Shown here piece by piece: positions 31,204 through 40,382 of a stretch of DNA of 48,438 nucleotides. The translations under genes were made by a program, and so were the position numbers. The DNA is from an uncultured Pelagibacteraceae bacterium. Its GTDB lineage: Bacteria; Pseudomonadota; Alphaproteobacteria; Pelagibacterales; Pelagibacteraceae. The stretch is from NCBI GenBank assembly GCA_902553695.1, contig CACDLR010000003.1, positions 1 through 48,438 on the forward strand, given 5' to 3'. The notes beneath the pieces were generated by a model, which had not been told where the DNA came from, did no database searches, and saw only the letters and a program-made list of their open reading frames with translations. The stretch's first letter is position 1, and each line of letters starts with the position of its first letter.

Positions 31204-31695
31204 TTATTCGCTTTTATAAGTATTATAATAGTAACTTGCAATTAATATTGCGTCAGCTTTATTTGAGTCTTTTTTTCTCTTTAATTTATCTGAAACTTTT
31301 GGAAATATTTCAATTGCCCTTGAGCGGCTAGCATCCTTTGAGGAATTTATTAAATTAAAGTATTTTTTCCATTTTGTAGGTCGTACAAAATGTATAGGGA
31401 GCTGCATTGCTGAACAAACTCCTTTAATTACACCAAATGATTGACCAAAATTAAACATGCTTGTTACACCTTGTCCTGGCATTGCAGTAACATGTTCAAC
31501 AACAACTCTTACTTCATCTTGATTTACTTCTGATAAATAAGACTTTATCTCGTTAAACAGTTGATTGCCGTTAACTTGTTTTTTATTTTTTTTTCCTTCG
31601 GCCATTGAGGGCATTTCAATTACATCAACAATTTTTCCATTGTTAAAAAAACAAATTGCTCCTGAAATTCCTGGGTCAATTCCAATTATATACAT
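31204..31695 (-). CDS. RuvC-like Holliday-junction nuclease, phage type
   Basis: RNase H-fold structure-specific nuclease candidate. 163 residues. Candidate catalytic acids are Asp7 (IIGIDPGISG), Glu67 (VVVEHV), Asp143 and Asp148 (KKDSNKADAILIA). MPGQGVTSMFNFGQSFG near 72-88, RPTKWKKYF near 105-113 and the ending KRKKDSNKADAILIASY are hallmarks of RuvC-like nucleases common in phages rather than of canonical cellular RuvC. It occupies the slot between yebC and tolQ where ruvC, ruvA and ruvB usually lie; no ruvA or ruvB is present. It directly follows yebC with no gap. Likely role is junction resolution in recombination, inferred only. Confidence 0.85.
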   Translation of the reverse strand: MYIIGIDPGISGAICFFNNGKIVDVIEMPSMAEGKKNKKQVNGNQLFNEIKSYLSEVNQDEVRVVVEHVTAMPGQGVTSMFNFGQSFGVIKGVCSAMQLPIHFVRPTKWKKYFNLINSSKDASRSRAIEIFPKVSDKLKRKKDSNKADAILIASYYYNTYKSE

Positions 31696-32421
31696 TTAAC
31701 CTTTAAATTTTACATTACTATAAACATTTTGAACATCATCATCGTCTTCGAGACAGTCTAAAAAACTAATAATTTCATCTTTATCTTTGTGATTAATTTC
31801 ATTAAATATTATTGGTATCCATTCAATTCCTGTTGATATAAATGAATCTATCTTATCCTCCAATAATTTTTTTACTTTATAAATTTTTTCTTTTTCACAA
31901 TGAATTTCATGAAAATTATTTTTATATGAAATACAATCCTCTGCGCCTGAATTAAGAGCTAAATCAATTATATCTTCCTCATTAATTAAACTATACTCAA
32001 TTTTAATAACTCCAGTTTGTTTAAAATTATGTGACGAAGACCCTTGAGTTCCAAAGCTACCTCCATTTTTTTGAAACAGTGTTCTTATTGATGATGCGGT
32101 TCTATTCTTGTTGTCTGTCAGTGTATCAACAATAACAGCTATATTTTTTGGACCAAAGCCCTCATATCTAATACTTTCAAAATTGGATTGGTCTCCAGCT
32201 TCAGATTTATCTATAGCTCTATCAATATTATCGTTGGGCATATTTGCTGCTCTTGCAGATTGAATCGCCGATCTTAGTCTAGCGTTCATCTCAGGATTTT
32301 TATCACCCAATTTTGCAGCAACTGTAATTTCTCTTGAAAGTTTTGAAAACATCTTAGATCTAATTTTATCTGCTCTACCTTTTTTATGTTTAATTCCTGC
32401 CCAATGAGAATGACCTGCCAT
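31696..32421 (-). CDS. yebC: YebC/TACO1-family protein
   Basis: Member of the conserved YebC family, reported either as a DNA-binding regulator or, more recently, as a translation factor that helps ribosomes on proline-rich stretches. 241 residues, normal length. The N terminus MAGHSHWAGIKHKKGRADK and the segments AARLRSAIQSARAANMPNDNID-type (here RLRSAIQSARAANMP) and IRYEGFGPKNIAVIVDTLTD are diagnostic. It stands 9 nt after the YmdB-type gene and abuts the RuvC-like gene; yebC next to ruvC is the common bacterial arrangement. Confidence 0.96.
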   Translation of the reverse strand: MAGHSHWAGIKHKKGRADKIRSKMFSKLSREITVAAKLGDKNPEMNARLRSAIQSARAANMPNDNIDRAIDKSEAGDQSNFESIRYEGFGPKNIAVIVDTLTDNKNRTASSIRTLFQKNGGSFGTQGSSSHNFKQTGVIKIEYSLINEEDIIDLALNSGAEDCISYKNNFHEIHCEKEKIYKVKKLLEDKIDSFISTGIEWIPIIFNEINHKDKDEIISFLDCLEDDDDVQNVYSNVKFKG

Positions 32422-32430
32422 AAACTTATT

Positions 32431-33231
32431 TTATCTTTTAAATACCCCGCCAATTATAAAATTTTTAATACCTAGTGCCAAACCAGTTTCTTTACAAACA
32501 TCAACAATTACTCCAGATAGTGAAGACTCACCTTTTGAAGGAAAATGTTTTTTTGAATCCTCTTTAAAAAATCTTTTTATTGAATTATTTTTATCCATAC
32601 CAATAACAGAGTCGTAATCACCACACATTCCTGCATCAGTCATATAACCAGTTCCATTTGATAAAATTCTTGCATCATTTGTTGGAACGTGTGTGTGTGT
32701 TCCTACAACAAGTGAAGCTCTGCCATCAAAAAAATGTCCTACGGCCATTTTTTCACTTGTGATTTCTCCATGAACATCGACAACTAAACAATCAAAATTT
32801 TTTTTTAATGAATTATTCTCTAAAAAGTTTTTAATGGTAGTAAATAAATCTTCACATTTTTTCATAAAAACATTTCCCATTAAATTTAAAATACCAACCT
32901 TTAAACCTGTTCTTGAATTTAATACAATAAAGCCATTTCCTGGTAAATTTTTGCCTAAGTTTAAAGGTCTTAATAATCTTGGCTGGTCTTTTATGAAATC
33001 ATAAGTTTCTTTTTGATCCCAAATATGATTTCCACTTGTTACAACATCGACACCACAAGATAAAAATTCTTCAAGAATATTTTGAGTTATTCCCACTCCC
33101 TCGTCAGCTGCATTCTCACCATTCACGATAGTAAAGTCAATATTTTCATTCTTAATAATTTCTTTTAAATTTTGTCTAATCGCATTACATCCAGATTGTC
33201 CAACAACATCGCCTAAAAATAAAATTTTCAT
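32431..33231 (-). CDS. YmdB-type metallophosphoesterase (TIGR00282 family)
   Basis: Calcineurin-like dinuclear-metal phosphoesterase; Bacillus YmdB hydrolyses cyclic nucleotides and affects biofilm choice. 266 residues. Metal-ligand motifs are in order: FLGDVVGQSG near 5-14, VNGENAADEGVG near 37-48, SGNHIWDQKE near 66-75, VDVHGEITSEK near 148-158 and VGTHTHVPTNDARI near 174-187. Physiological substrate in alphaproteobacteria is unknown. The ATG overlaps the fau stop; position between fau and yebC suggests housekeeping expression. Confidence 0.92.
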   Translation of the reverse strand: MKILFLGDVVGQSGCNAIRQNLKEIIKNENIDFTIVNGENAADEGVGITQNILEEFLSCGVDVVTSGNHIWDQKETYDFIKDQPRLLRPLNLGKNLPGNGFIVLNSRTGLKVGILNLMGNVFMKKCEDLFTTIKNFLENNSLKKNFDCLVVDVHGEITSEKMAVGHFFDGRASLVVGTHTHVPTNDARILSNGTGYMTDAGMCGDYDSVIGMDKNNSIKRFFKEDSKKHFPSKGESSLSGVIVDVCKETGLALGIKNFIIGGVFKR

Positions 33232-33773
33232 ATAAAAAAGTCTTTTTCAGTAATTATCATATCTAGTTTTTTATCAAATTTATTAACAGGAAGTTTTTTA
33301 ATTTTCTGAAAAGAAAAGGCAAGTCCAATCTTAACTATTTTCTTAAACTTTGAACTTTTTTCAAAATATCTATCGTAAAAACCTCCTCCATATCCAAGTC
33401 TATTTAAATTATTATCAAAACCAACTAATGGGACAAAAATTAAATCTGGCATTAATATTTTTGATAATTTCGATGGTTCAAGAATTCCTAATTTATTTAC
33501 ATAAAGAGGCTCATCAAATGAATATTTAAAAAAATCCATTTTAAAATTTTTTTTGATTACCGGCAAAGATATAAGATACTTTTTTGTTTGCAAAAGCTTT
33601 AAAAGATTTAAAGAATCATACTCAAAATTAATAGGTATATATCCACCAATTATTTTTTTATTTTTATAATTTTTATTTATAAACTCAGAGATATAATAGA
33701 TTTGCTTTTCACTTATGTCTAAGTAATTTTTTTTTCTAATGTAAATTAATTTTTTTCTTAATTTTTTTTTCAA
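33228..33773 (-). CDS. fau: 5-formyltetrahydrofolate cyclo-ligase family protein
   Basis: ATP-dependent conversion of 5-formyl-THF to 5,10-methenyl-THF, returning a stable folate to the active pool. 181 residues. The C-terminal motif RLGYGGGFYDRYFE near 123-136 is diagnostic, with PDLIFVPLVGFD before it and the N-terminal basic RKKLIYIRKK. The start is TTG at 33773 since no ATG is near; 17 nt separate it from zapA. In many proteobacteria 6S RNA lies between zapA and this gene; here there is no room for it. Confidence 0.93.
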   Translation of the reverse strand: MKKKLRKKLIYIRKKNYLDISEKQIYYISEFINKNYKNKKIIGGYIPINFEYDSLNLLKLLQTKKYLISLPVIKKNFKMDFFKYSFDEPLYVNKLGILEPSKLSKILMPDLIFVPLVGFDNNLNRLGYGGGFYDRYFEKSSKFKKIVKIGLAFSFQKIKKLPVNKFDKKLDMIITEKDFFI

Positions 33774-33790
33774 AAATATTCTTATTTCAA

Positions 33791-34222
33791 TTAAAAATTA
33801 TTTTTATTTATAAATTCCTCAATTTGAGTTGATGCATCTTCAATAACTTTTTCATATCCGTTATTTAAGTTATCTAATTCGCTTTTAAATCTTTCTTGTT
33901 CTTTTTGAAAATTCTGAATTTCTTTATCTTTTTCATCTTTATAATTATATACTAAAGATTTAAGTTCTTTGAATTTTGCTTTTAATTTTTCTATTTCATT
34001 CTTTTTATCTTCAATCTTTTTTTTGGTTTCAAAGTACTCATCCATTAAAGTTATAGAGGTAATTAATAATAACTTACTCTCTCCCAGATTTCCTATCTTT
34101 GATTTTAATTGATTAAATTTTTCTGTTAGGTTTTGTGATAGTTCTTCAAGATGCTCTTCTTGACCATCCTCGCATGATAATAAAAAATCTTTTCCATTAA
34201 ATTTAATATTTACGTTTGCCAT
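33791..34222 (-). CDS. zapA: Cell division protein ZapA
   Basis: Small protein that bundles FtsZ filaments in the Z-ring. 143 residues: an N-terminal globular part ([20 protein letters not shown] near 3-22, then LEELSQNLTEKFNQLKSKIG), SKLLLITSITLMDEYFETKKK near 48-68 and a long coiled coil to the C terminus. The first 70 residues match the alphaproteobacterial ZapA pattern; the tail is longer than in E. coli. It overlaps the upstream coiled-coil gene by 13 nt. Confidence 0.85.
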   Translation of the reverse strand: MANVNIKFNGKDFLLSCEDGQEEHLEELSQNLTEKFNQLKSKIGNLGESKLLLITSITLMDEYFETKKKIEDKKNEIEKLKAKFKELKSLVYNYKDEKDKEIQNFQKEQERFKSELDNLNNGYEKVIEDASTQIEEFINKNNF

Positions 34223-34539
34223 TTATCTATTTCCTCAATTAAATACTCTGTCTCTTGATTTAATTCATCTATTTTTTGGTTGAATTCAATATGTTTTTCA
34301 TTATCTTTTCTTTTACTACTCTCCAGATCTTCAATTCTTTTCTGGGCCTGCTTTAATTCAAGCGATAACGCTTGGTGTCTTTTCTCTAGATTATTTTTTT
34401 CAATTTCTAATTGATTTTTTTGATCAACTAAATTCTCTATTTTTAATTGATCTTTATTTTGTATTTGAGAAACATCAAAGTTATTCAGTTTATTTAATAA
34501 CTTGTAAAGTTTTTTTTCTTTCTCCTGAAAAGATTTCAT
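34210..34539 (-). CDS. Small coiled-coil protein upstream of zapA
   Basis: Not recognised with certainty. 109 residues, predicted almost entirely coiled coil: heptad-like Leu/Ile/Lys/Glu patterns from about residue 25 to 105 ([51 protein letters not shown]). No signal peptide or membrane segment. Alphaproteobacteria often carry a small coiled-coil gene (DUF4164-type) just before zapA, and the 13-nt overlap with zapA points to a division-related partner. Function is inferred from place only. Confidence 0.7.
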   Translation of the reverse strand: MKSFQEKEKKLYKLLNKLNNFDVSQIQNKDQLKIENLVDQKNQLEIEKNNLEKRHQALSLELKQAQKRIEDLESSKRKDNEKHIEFNQKIDELNQETEYLIEEIDKWQT

Positions 34540-34549
34540 ATATATAACT

Positions 34550-34578
34550 ATATTATTAAATTGTACTATCAGTGTCTA
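34550..34578 (-). promoter_or_regulatory. Probable sigma70 promoter of the zapA-fau-yebC unit
   Basis: On the minus strand TAGACA (34573-34578) and TAATAT (34550-34555) are 17 nt apart. The transcription start would fall around 34543, about 4 nt before the ATG at 34539, so the mRNA would be almost leaderless. The 52-bp divergent gap to tkt must also hold the tkt promoter, which I could not place with confidence. Confidence 0.5.
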
Positions 34579-34591
34579 CATAGGTCTAAAC

Positions 34592-36595
34592 TTGAATAAA
34601 AATAACAAAGAACTAGCAAATGCAATCAGATTTTTATCAGTAGATGCAGTTCAAAAAGCAAATTCTGGACATCCAGGAATGCCAATGGGCATGGCTGATG
34701 TGGTTACAATCCTATTTAAACATTTTCTAAGATTTGATCCAAAAAATCCTAACTGGATAAATAGAGATAGATTTATTTTATCTGCCGGCCATGGTTCGAT
34801 GCTGCTATATTCACTGCTTTATTTAACAGGTTATAAAAGTATTAGTTTAGAGGATATTAAAAACTTCAGACAACTTGATTCAATTTGTGCAGGACATCCT
34901 GAATATCATCCAAATTCTGGAATAGAAACTACAACGGGTCCCTTGGGACAAGGTATTTCAAATGCAGTAGGTTTTGCTTTAGCTGAAGAAATTTTAAAAA
35001 AGAAAGTTGGAAAGAATATAATTAATCACAAAACTTATGTTTTAGCTGGAGACGGTTGTTTGATGGAAGGAATAAGCCATGAGGCATTGAGCCTTGCAGG
35101 TCATTTGAAATTAAAAAATCTTATTTTGCTGTTCGACAATAATTCAATATCTATTGACGGGCCCACAAGTTTAGCAGTATCTGATGATCATAAAAAAAGA
35201 TTTAATAGCTATGGATGGGACTTTTTAGATATTAATGGACACAATGAAAAAGAAATATTTAAAGCTTTAAAGAAAGCACAAAATTCAAAAAAACCAATTG
35301 CTATTTCTTGTAAAACTACGATTGGATATGGATCTCCAAACAAATCTGGTAAAGCTTCTGCTCATGGAAGTCCTTTGGGTGAAGATGAAATTAAATTAGT
35401 TAGAAAAAAATTAAAATGGAAATATGAGCCTTTTGAAATACCAAAAAAAATATTAGATGATTGGAGAGCTATAGGTGTTACAGCTACAAATAAAGCCCGA
35501 TTGCACCAAAAAAATTATCAAAAAAAATTATCCTCGATGGGCTGGTTGGGTTGGTCTCTCTCAAATAATTTTAATAATAATTTTCCACCTAAAAATAATT
35601 TAATAAGAGGTCCAATTAATTCTGCAATTGAAAAGGCTAAATTAGAATATTTAAAAACTTTGGAGCCAATGGCAACTAGAAAATGTTCTGAAAAGTATTT
35701 AGAAATTGTCTCAAAAATTTCAAATTTAATTGGAGGGTCGGCAGATCTTGCTGGATCAAATAATACTAAAACTAAAAATCATAACATTATAAAGCCAGGA
35801 AATTTTTCAGGAAATTATATTCATTACGGTGTAAGGGAACATGCCATGTGTGGTGTAATGAATGGTTTAGCTTTACATAGTGGATTAATTCCGTACGGAG
35901 GGACTTTTTTAATTTTTAGTGATTATTGTAAACCCTCCATAAGACTAGCGGCCATGATGAAACAAAGAGTAATTTACGTTTTTACCCACGACTCTATTGG
36001 ACTTGGAGAAGATGGCCCAACACATCAACCTATTGAACAATTAGCTGGTTTGCGATCTATTCCAAACTTAAATGTATTTAGACCATCAGATATGATTGAA
36101 ACATTTGAATGTTGGGAGCTAGCACTTGAAAATAAGAATACACCTAGCGTGATCGCATTAACAAGACAAAAAATTGATCCTGTAAGAAAACAGAAAAGTT
36201 CCAATAATCTTTCTTCGACTGGTGCTTACGAAATTTTAAGAACAAATGATAAAATAAAGTTAACAATACTATCTTCAGGATCTGAAACTTGCTTGGCATG
36301 TGAAATTAGTCATAAATTGGCCATAGAAAATATTTATTCAAAAGTTATCTCAATGCCTTGTCTGGAATTATTTGATCAACAAACAATAGATTATCGTAGC
36401 AAAATACTAAACGAAACTGATTTAGTTGTTTCAGTTGAGGCCTCTGAAACAAGTTTTTGGAGAAAATATACTGGGGAAAGAGGATTAAATTTTGGAATAG
36501 ATAGTTTTGGGAAAAGCGCTCCATATAAAGATATATACAATAATTTTGAATTAAATTCAGAGAGTATAATTAAAAAGATTAAAAAAGAAATATGA
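34592..36595 (+). CDS. tkt: Transketolase
   Basis: Thiamine-diphosphate enzyme moving two-carbon units in the non-oxidative pentose phosphate pathway. 667 residues. Motifs are [13 protein letters not shown] near 26-38, [16 protein letters not shown] near 113-128, the ThDP fold [19 protein letters not shown] near 153-171, and [18 protein letters not shown] near 466-483. The start is TTG at 34592; there is no suitable ATG upstream and the N terminus then matches the family. Its stop overlaps the gap ATG (ATGA). First gene of a carbon-metabolism run reaching suhB. Confidence 0.97.
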   Translation: MNKNNKELANAIRFLSVDAVQKANSGHPGMPMGMADVVTILFKHFLRFDPKNPNWINRDRFILSAGHGSMLLYSLLYLTGYKSISLEDIKNFRQLDSICAGHPEYHPNSGIETTTGPLGQGISNAVGFALAEEILKKKVGKNIINHKTYVLAGDGCLMEGISHEALSLAGHLKLKNLILLFDNNSISIDGPTSLAVSDDHKKRFNSYGWDFLDINGHNEKEIFKALKKAQNSKKPIAISCKTTIGYGSPNKSGKASAHGSPLGEDEIKLVRKKLKWKYEPFEIPKKILDDWRAIGVTATNKARLHQKNYQKKLSSMGWLGWSLSNNFNNNFPPKNNLIRGPINSAIEKAKLEYLKTLEPMATRKCSEKYLEIVSKISNLIGGSADLAGSNNTKTKNHNIIKPGNFSGNYIHYGVREHAMCGVMNGLALHSGLIPYGGTFLIFSDYCKPSIRLAAMMKQRVIYVFTHDSIGLGEDGPTHQPIEQLAGLRSIPNLNVFRPSDMIETFECWELALENKNTPSVIALTRQKIDPVRKQKSSNNLSSTGAYEILRTNDKIKLTILSSGSETCLACEISHKLAIENIYSKVISMPCLELFDQQTIDYRSKILNETDLVVSVEASETSFWRKYTGERGLNFGIDSFGKSAPYKDIYNNFELNSESIIKKIKKEI

Positions 36596-37599
36596 AAATA
36601 AAAGTTGGAATTAATGGAATGGGAAGAATTGGAAGAATGATTGTTCGTTCAATAGTAGAAAATAATTATGCTAACTTTGAAATTAAACATATTAATAATA
36701 GAACTAATACTGAGACTTGTTCAAATCTTTTAAAGTATGACTCTATACACGGCAAATTTGATGCAGAAGTTAAATTTGATCAAAACAATCTAATAGTTAA
36801 CAAAAATAAAATAACATTTAGTCAAGAGACAGATATCAATAAAATTAACTGGGAAAAATTTGGTGTTGATTATGTTTTCGAGTGCACTGGTAAATTTAAT
36901 TCCAAAGATAAATTAATGCCTCATTTAAAAAATGGTGCAAAAAAAGTTATTGTCTCTGCCCCTTGTAAAAGTGCTGATAAAACAATTGTATTTGGAGTAA
37001 ATGAAAAAGAGATCAAAGAAAAAGATAAAATAATTTCTGCAGCGTCTTGTACAACAAATTGTCTTGCTCCAATTGCATATGTTCTAAATGATAATTTTGG
37101 AATTGATAAAGGATTTATGACGACTATTCATTCATTTACCAGTGATCAAAGAATATTAGATAATTCACATAAAGATCCAAGAAGAGCAAGGTCGGCAAGC
37201 CAATCGATTGTACCTACCTCTACAGGAGCTTCAAAAACAATAGGTGAAATTATTCCCTCTCTTAAAGGTAAATTGGAAGGTGTAGCAATGAGGGTTCCAA
37301 CTCCAAATGTATCCTTGATTGAACTGGTTTTTTGCTCAAATAAAGAAGTAAGTATTGAAACAATTAATTCAGCATTTAAAAAATTTATTAAAAAACAAAA
37401 TAAAAAGATAATTGAAATAACTGAAGAAAAACTTGTATCAATTGATTTTAACCACAACTCAGCCTCATCAATTATAGACACTTCGCTTACAAACGTTGTA
37501 GGAAAAAATATGGGTAAAATTTCTGCATGGTATGATAATGAGTGGGGATTTTCAAACAGAATGTGCGATATAGCAGAATATATTCATAAAAATTCTTAA
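36592..37599 (+). CDS. gap: Glyceraldehyde-3-phosphate dehydrogenase
   Basis: Interconverts glyceraldehyde 3-phosphate and 1,3-bisphosphoglycerate. 335 residues. NAD-binding [15 protein letters not shown] near 5-19, catalytic Cys in [12 protein letters not shown] near 149-160, catalytic His and phosphate sites in [10 protein letters not shown] near 176-185 and [18 protein letters not shown] near 198-215, and C-terminal [12 protein letters not shown] near 314-325. Overlaps tkt by 4 nt and pgk by 1 nt. Coenzyme preference and direction are not settled by inspection. Confidence 0.98.
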   Translation: MKIKVGINGMGRIGRMIVRSIVENNYANFEIKHINNRTNTETCSNLLKYDSIHGKFDAEVKFDQNNLIVNKNKITFSQETDINKINWEKFGVDYVFECTGKFNSKDKLMPHLKNGAKKVIVSAPCKSADKTIVFGVNEKEIKEKDKIISAASCTTNCLAPIAYVLNDNFGIDKGFMTTIHSFTSDQRILDNSHKDPRRARSASQSIVPTSTGASKTIGEIIPSLKGKLEGVAMRVPTPNVSLIELVFCSNKEVSIETINSAFKKFIKKQNKKIIEITEEKLVSIDFNHNSASSIIDTSLTNVVGKNMGKISAWYDNEWGFSNRMCDIAEYIHKNS

Positions 37600-38777
37600 T
37601 GAATTGTATCAAAGATAAAAAAGGCCTTGATGGCAAAATTGTTTTATTAAGACTCGATCTAAACGTACCAATTAAAAATGGCAAAATAACTGATGAAACA
37701 AGAATAAATAAAATTTTGCCAATTTTTAAACATCTAATTGAAAAAAAATCAAAGATAATTGTAATTTCTCATATTGGTAGGCCAAAAGGGGTAAAGACTA
37801 AGAAGCTGTCTTTAGAACCAATTTGTAAATGTTTGGAGATCAAGTTGCAAAAAAAAATAGAGCTTATTAAAGATAATATTTATGATTTAAATAAGAAAAA
37901 CTTATCTAAGAAGCTTGATAATCAAATATTAATTTTAGAAAATATAAGATTTTATAAAGAAGAAGAGGATAATGATAATAATTTTTCAAAACAGCTTGCT
38001 AGCCTTGGTGATTTGTTTGTCAATGATGCATTCTCCTGCTCACATAGAACTCATGCTTCAGTCAATAAAATTACAAAATTTTTACCCTCGTATGCAGGTT
38101 TGCAGTTAGAAACTGAAATAAACGCGTTAAAAAAAGTTACTACAGAAATTAAAAAACCGGTTACTTGTATTATAGGCGGATCAAAAATATCAACTAAAAT
38201 TCCTATTATTAAGAATTTAATTCCAAAGTTTGATAATATTGTAATTGTAGGAGGTATGGCTAACAATATACTTAAATACAAAGGTCACCCAATAGGAAAA
38301 TCAATTCAGGAAATTAATTGTGAAGAAATTATAAGTGATATATTCAAACTTTCTATTAATCACTCATGTTCTATCATTTTTCCAGAGGATGTAGTTGTTG
38401 GGAAATCAACTGAAAGTAATGCAATAATTAAAGGACTCGATGAAATAGGTAATGATGATTTAATTTTAGATATTGGGCCTAAAACAATTGAAACTATTTC
38501 TAATATAATCGAAAATAGTAAAACTATTTTATGGAATGGACCGGCAGGATATTTTGAAAATTCTAATTTTGCAAAAGGTAGTTTTGAAATTGGAAAAAAA
38601 ATTGCAAAAAAAAATAAATCAAATGAGATCTTCTCAGTTGTTGGAGGTGGAGATACGGTAGCACTTATAAATAATATAGGAATTTTAAGTTCATTTAATT
38701 TTGTTTCAACTGCTGGTGGAGCATTTTTAGAATATCTTGAAGGTAAAGAATTGCCTGGTATAAAGGCTCTTAACTAA
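37599..38777 (+). CDS. pgk: Phosphoglycerate kinase
   Basis: Reversible phosphotransfer between 1,3-bisphosphoglycerate and ADP. 392 residues. Motifs are VLLRLDLNVPIKNGKITD near 15-32, SHIGRPKG near 58-65, ENIRFYKEEE near 110-119, NDAFSCSHRTHAS near 139-151, and the C-terminal nucleotide site GPAGYFE near 315 and VGGGDTVALI near 347-356. The ATG shares one base with the gap stop and the stop shares one base with the fba ATG. Confidence 0.98.
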   Translation: MNCIKDKKGLDGKIVLLRLDLNVPIKNGKITDETRINKILPIFKHLIEKKSKIIVISHIGRPKGVKTKKLSLEPICKCLEIKLQKKIELIKDNIYDLNKKNLSKKLDNQILILENIRFYKEEEDNDNNFSKQLASLGDLFVNDAFSCSHRTHASVNKITKFLPSYAGLQLETEINALKKVTTEIKKPVTCIIGGSKISTKIPIIKNLIPKFDNIVIVGGMANNILKYKGHPIGKSIQEINCEEIISDIFKLSINHSCSIIFPEDVVVGKSTESNAIIKGLDEIGNDDLILDIGPKTIETISNIIENSKTILWNGPAGYFENSNFAKGSFEIGKKIAKKNKSNEIFSVVGGGDTVALINNIGILSSFNFVSTAGGAFLEYLEGKELPGIKALN

Positions 38778-39781
38778 TGTCAGAACTTAATAAAATTGCT
38801 CTTAATATAATATCAAATGGTAAAGGTATCCTTGCCGCCGATGAAAGCACAGGCACAATGACTAAAAGACTTGAGGCTGTAAACGTCAAATCAAATGAAG
38901 AAAATAGACTTAATTTTAGAAAGACACTTTTTACATCTGAAAGTATGAAAAAATGTATTGGTGGAGTAATACTTTATGATGAAACAATTAAACAAACTTA
39001 TGAAAATAAAACTATCCCTGAATTAATTAATGAAAGTGGTGCTTTACCAGGAATAAAAGTAGATACAGGAGCTAAATCTTTGGCCGGTTCTCCTGATGAG
39101 AAGATAACTGAAGGTCTTGACGGTTTGAGAGAACGGTTAAAAAAATATTACAAATTAGGTGCAAGGTTTACTAAGTGGAGGGGTGTTTATACTATTTCAG
39201 ATAAATTTCCTAGTAAGTTATCAGTGCATTCTAATGCTCATGCTTTAGGAAGATATGCTGCTTTAGTTCAAGAATGTGAAATGGTTCCTATTGTAGAACC
39301 TGAAGTATTAATGGAAGGAAAGCATTCAGCGAAAGTTTGTTACGAAAAAACTTCAGAGGTAATAAAGAAATGTTTTGAAGAGTTAATACTTAATAAAGTT
39401 GATTTAACTGGGGTCATTTTAAAACCGAACATGATTTTAGATGGAATTAATTCTAAAAATAAAGTTAATAGTGAGCAAATTGCTGAACTAACTTTAAAAT
39501 GCCTAAAAGAATCAGTTCCTCAGGAAGTACCTGGAATTGCTTTTCTTTCAGGTGGGCAAAGCGAAATTGAGGCTACAGAAAATCTTAATTTGATCAATAA
39601 AACAAATTCAAGTAAATTTATTATGACATATTCATACGGTAGAGCCTTACAACAAGGTGCATTAAAACATTGGTCTAAGGACATCAAAGACTCCTCTGGT
39701 ACACAAAAAGTTTTTAATAATCGTGCTAATTTGTGTTCGCTTGCAGCTCAGGGAAAATGGTCAAGAGATCTTGAGATTTAA
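38777..39781 (+). CDS. fba: Class I fructose-bisphosphate aldolase
   Basis: Schiff-base aldolase interconverting fructose 1,6-bisphosphate and triose phosphates. 334 residues. It is the class I, eukaryote-like type: GKGILAADESTGTMTKRL near 15-32, KWRGVYTI near 138-145, the Schiff-base Lys in GVILKPNMILDG near 213-224, FLSGGQSEIEA near 255-265 and SYGRALQQGALKHW near 285-298. The C-terminal tail is shorter than in the animal enzymes. The upstream genes gap and pgk supply and use its products. Its last bases overlap the likely thiE start. Confidence 0.96.
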   Translation: MSELNKIALNIISNGKGILAADESTGTMTKRLEAVNVKSNEENRLNFRKTLFTSESMKKCIGGVILYDETIKQTYENKTIPELINESGALPGIKVDTGAKSLAGSPDEKITEGLDGLRERLKKYYKLGARFTKWRGVYTISDKFPSKLSVHSNAHALGRYAALVQECEMVPIVEPEVLMEGKHSAKVCYEKTSEVIKKCFEELILNKVDLTGVILKPNMILDGINSKNKVNSEQIAELTLKCLKESVPQEVPGIAFLSGGQSEIEATENLNLINKTNSSKFIMTYSYGRALQQGALKHWSKDIKDSSGTQKVFNNRANLCSLAAQGKWSRDLEI

Positions 39782-40382
39782 AGCTAAATTCATTTATTTA
39801 ATATCCCCAAACAAAATTTATTTTAATTTCTATAAAGATTTAAAAAAAATCTTAAAAACAAATAAAGTTAAGTTTTTTCAATTAAGACTTAAAAAATTCT
39901 CAAAGACTAAAATTGTTAAAATATCAAAAAAAATTAAAAAGATATGCAAAACCTCAAATGTAAAATTTATCATTAATGATGACCCCTTAATTGCAAAAAG
40001 TGTTGGTGCCGATGGATGTCATTTGGGTCAAAAAGATATGCATATTAATGATGCGAGAAAAATATTAAAAAATAAAATAATAGGTGTGACTTGTAATAAT
40101 TCATTTAAAAAAGCCAAGGAAGCTTTTAAAAATAAAGCAGATTATATTGCTATAGGAGCATTTAATTCGAGTAAAACTAAAAATGTAAAATATAAAGCTA
40201 CCATAAAAGATTTAAAAAAAATAAGGACGTTGTCAAAAATACCAATAATTGCAATAGGCGGAATAAATCAAAAAAATTATCAAAAACTTTTGTTGAATAA
40301 AGCTGACTTTTTGGCTATTTCAAACTTCATTTGGAAAAATAAAAAATTAAAACCAGAAGAGGCAATAAAAAAATTAAAATGA
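39771..40382 (+). CDS. thiE: Thiamine-phosphate synthase family protein (ThiE/TenI-like)
   Basis: Likely joins HMP-PP with thiazole phosphate to thiamine phosphate. From a TTG at 39771 it has 203 residues; a GTG at 39723 would overlap fba by about 59 nt and is less likely. TIM-barrel motifs are FFQLRLKKFSK, FIINDDPLIAKSVGADGCHLGQKD (as INDD and GCHLGQKD), GVTCNN, DYIAIGAFNSSKTK and IIAIGGIN. The usual ThiE segment GxGPxFPTxTK is changed to IGAFNSSKTK, so a TenI-like or altered ThiE role is possible. Its stop overlaps the efp ATG. With thiD elsewhere in the window it fits a salvage-based thiamine pathway. Confidence 0.75.
   Translation: MRFKAKFIYLISPNKIYFNFYKDLKKILKTNKVKFFQLRLKKFSKTKIVKISKKIKKICKTSNVKFIINDDPLIAKSVGADGCHLGQKDMHINDARKILKNKIIGVTCNNSFKKAKEAFKNKADYIAIGAFNSSKTKNVKYKATIKDLKKIRTLSKIPIIAIGGINQKNYQKLLLNKADFLAISNFIWKNKKLKPEEAIKKLK

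Noticed and set aside
33774-33790. 6S RNA (ssrS) between zapA and fau
   Set aside because: This is its usual place in many proteobacteria, but the gap is only 17 bp, and the flanking gaps are also too short.
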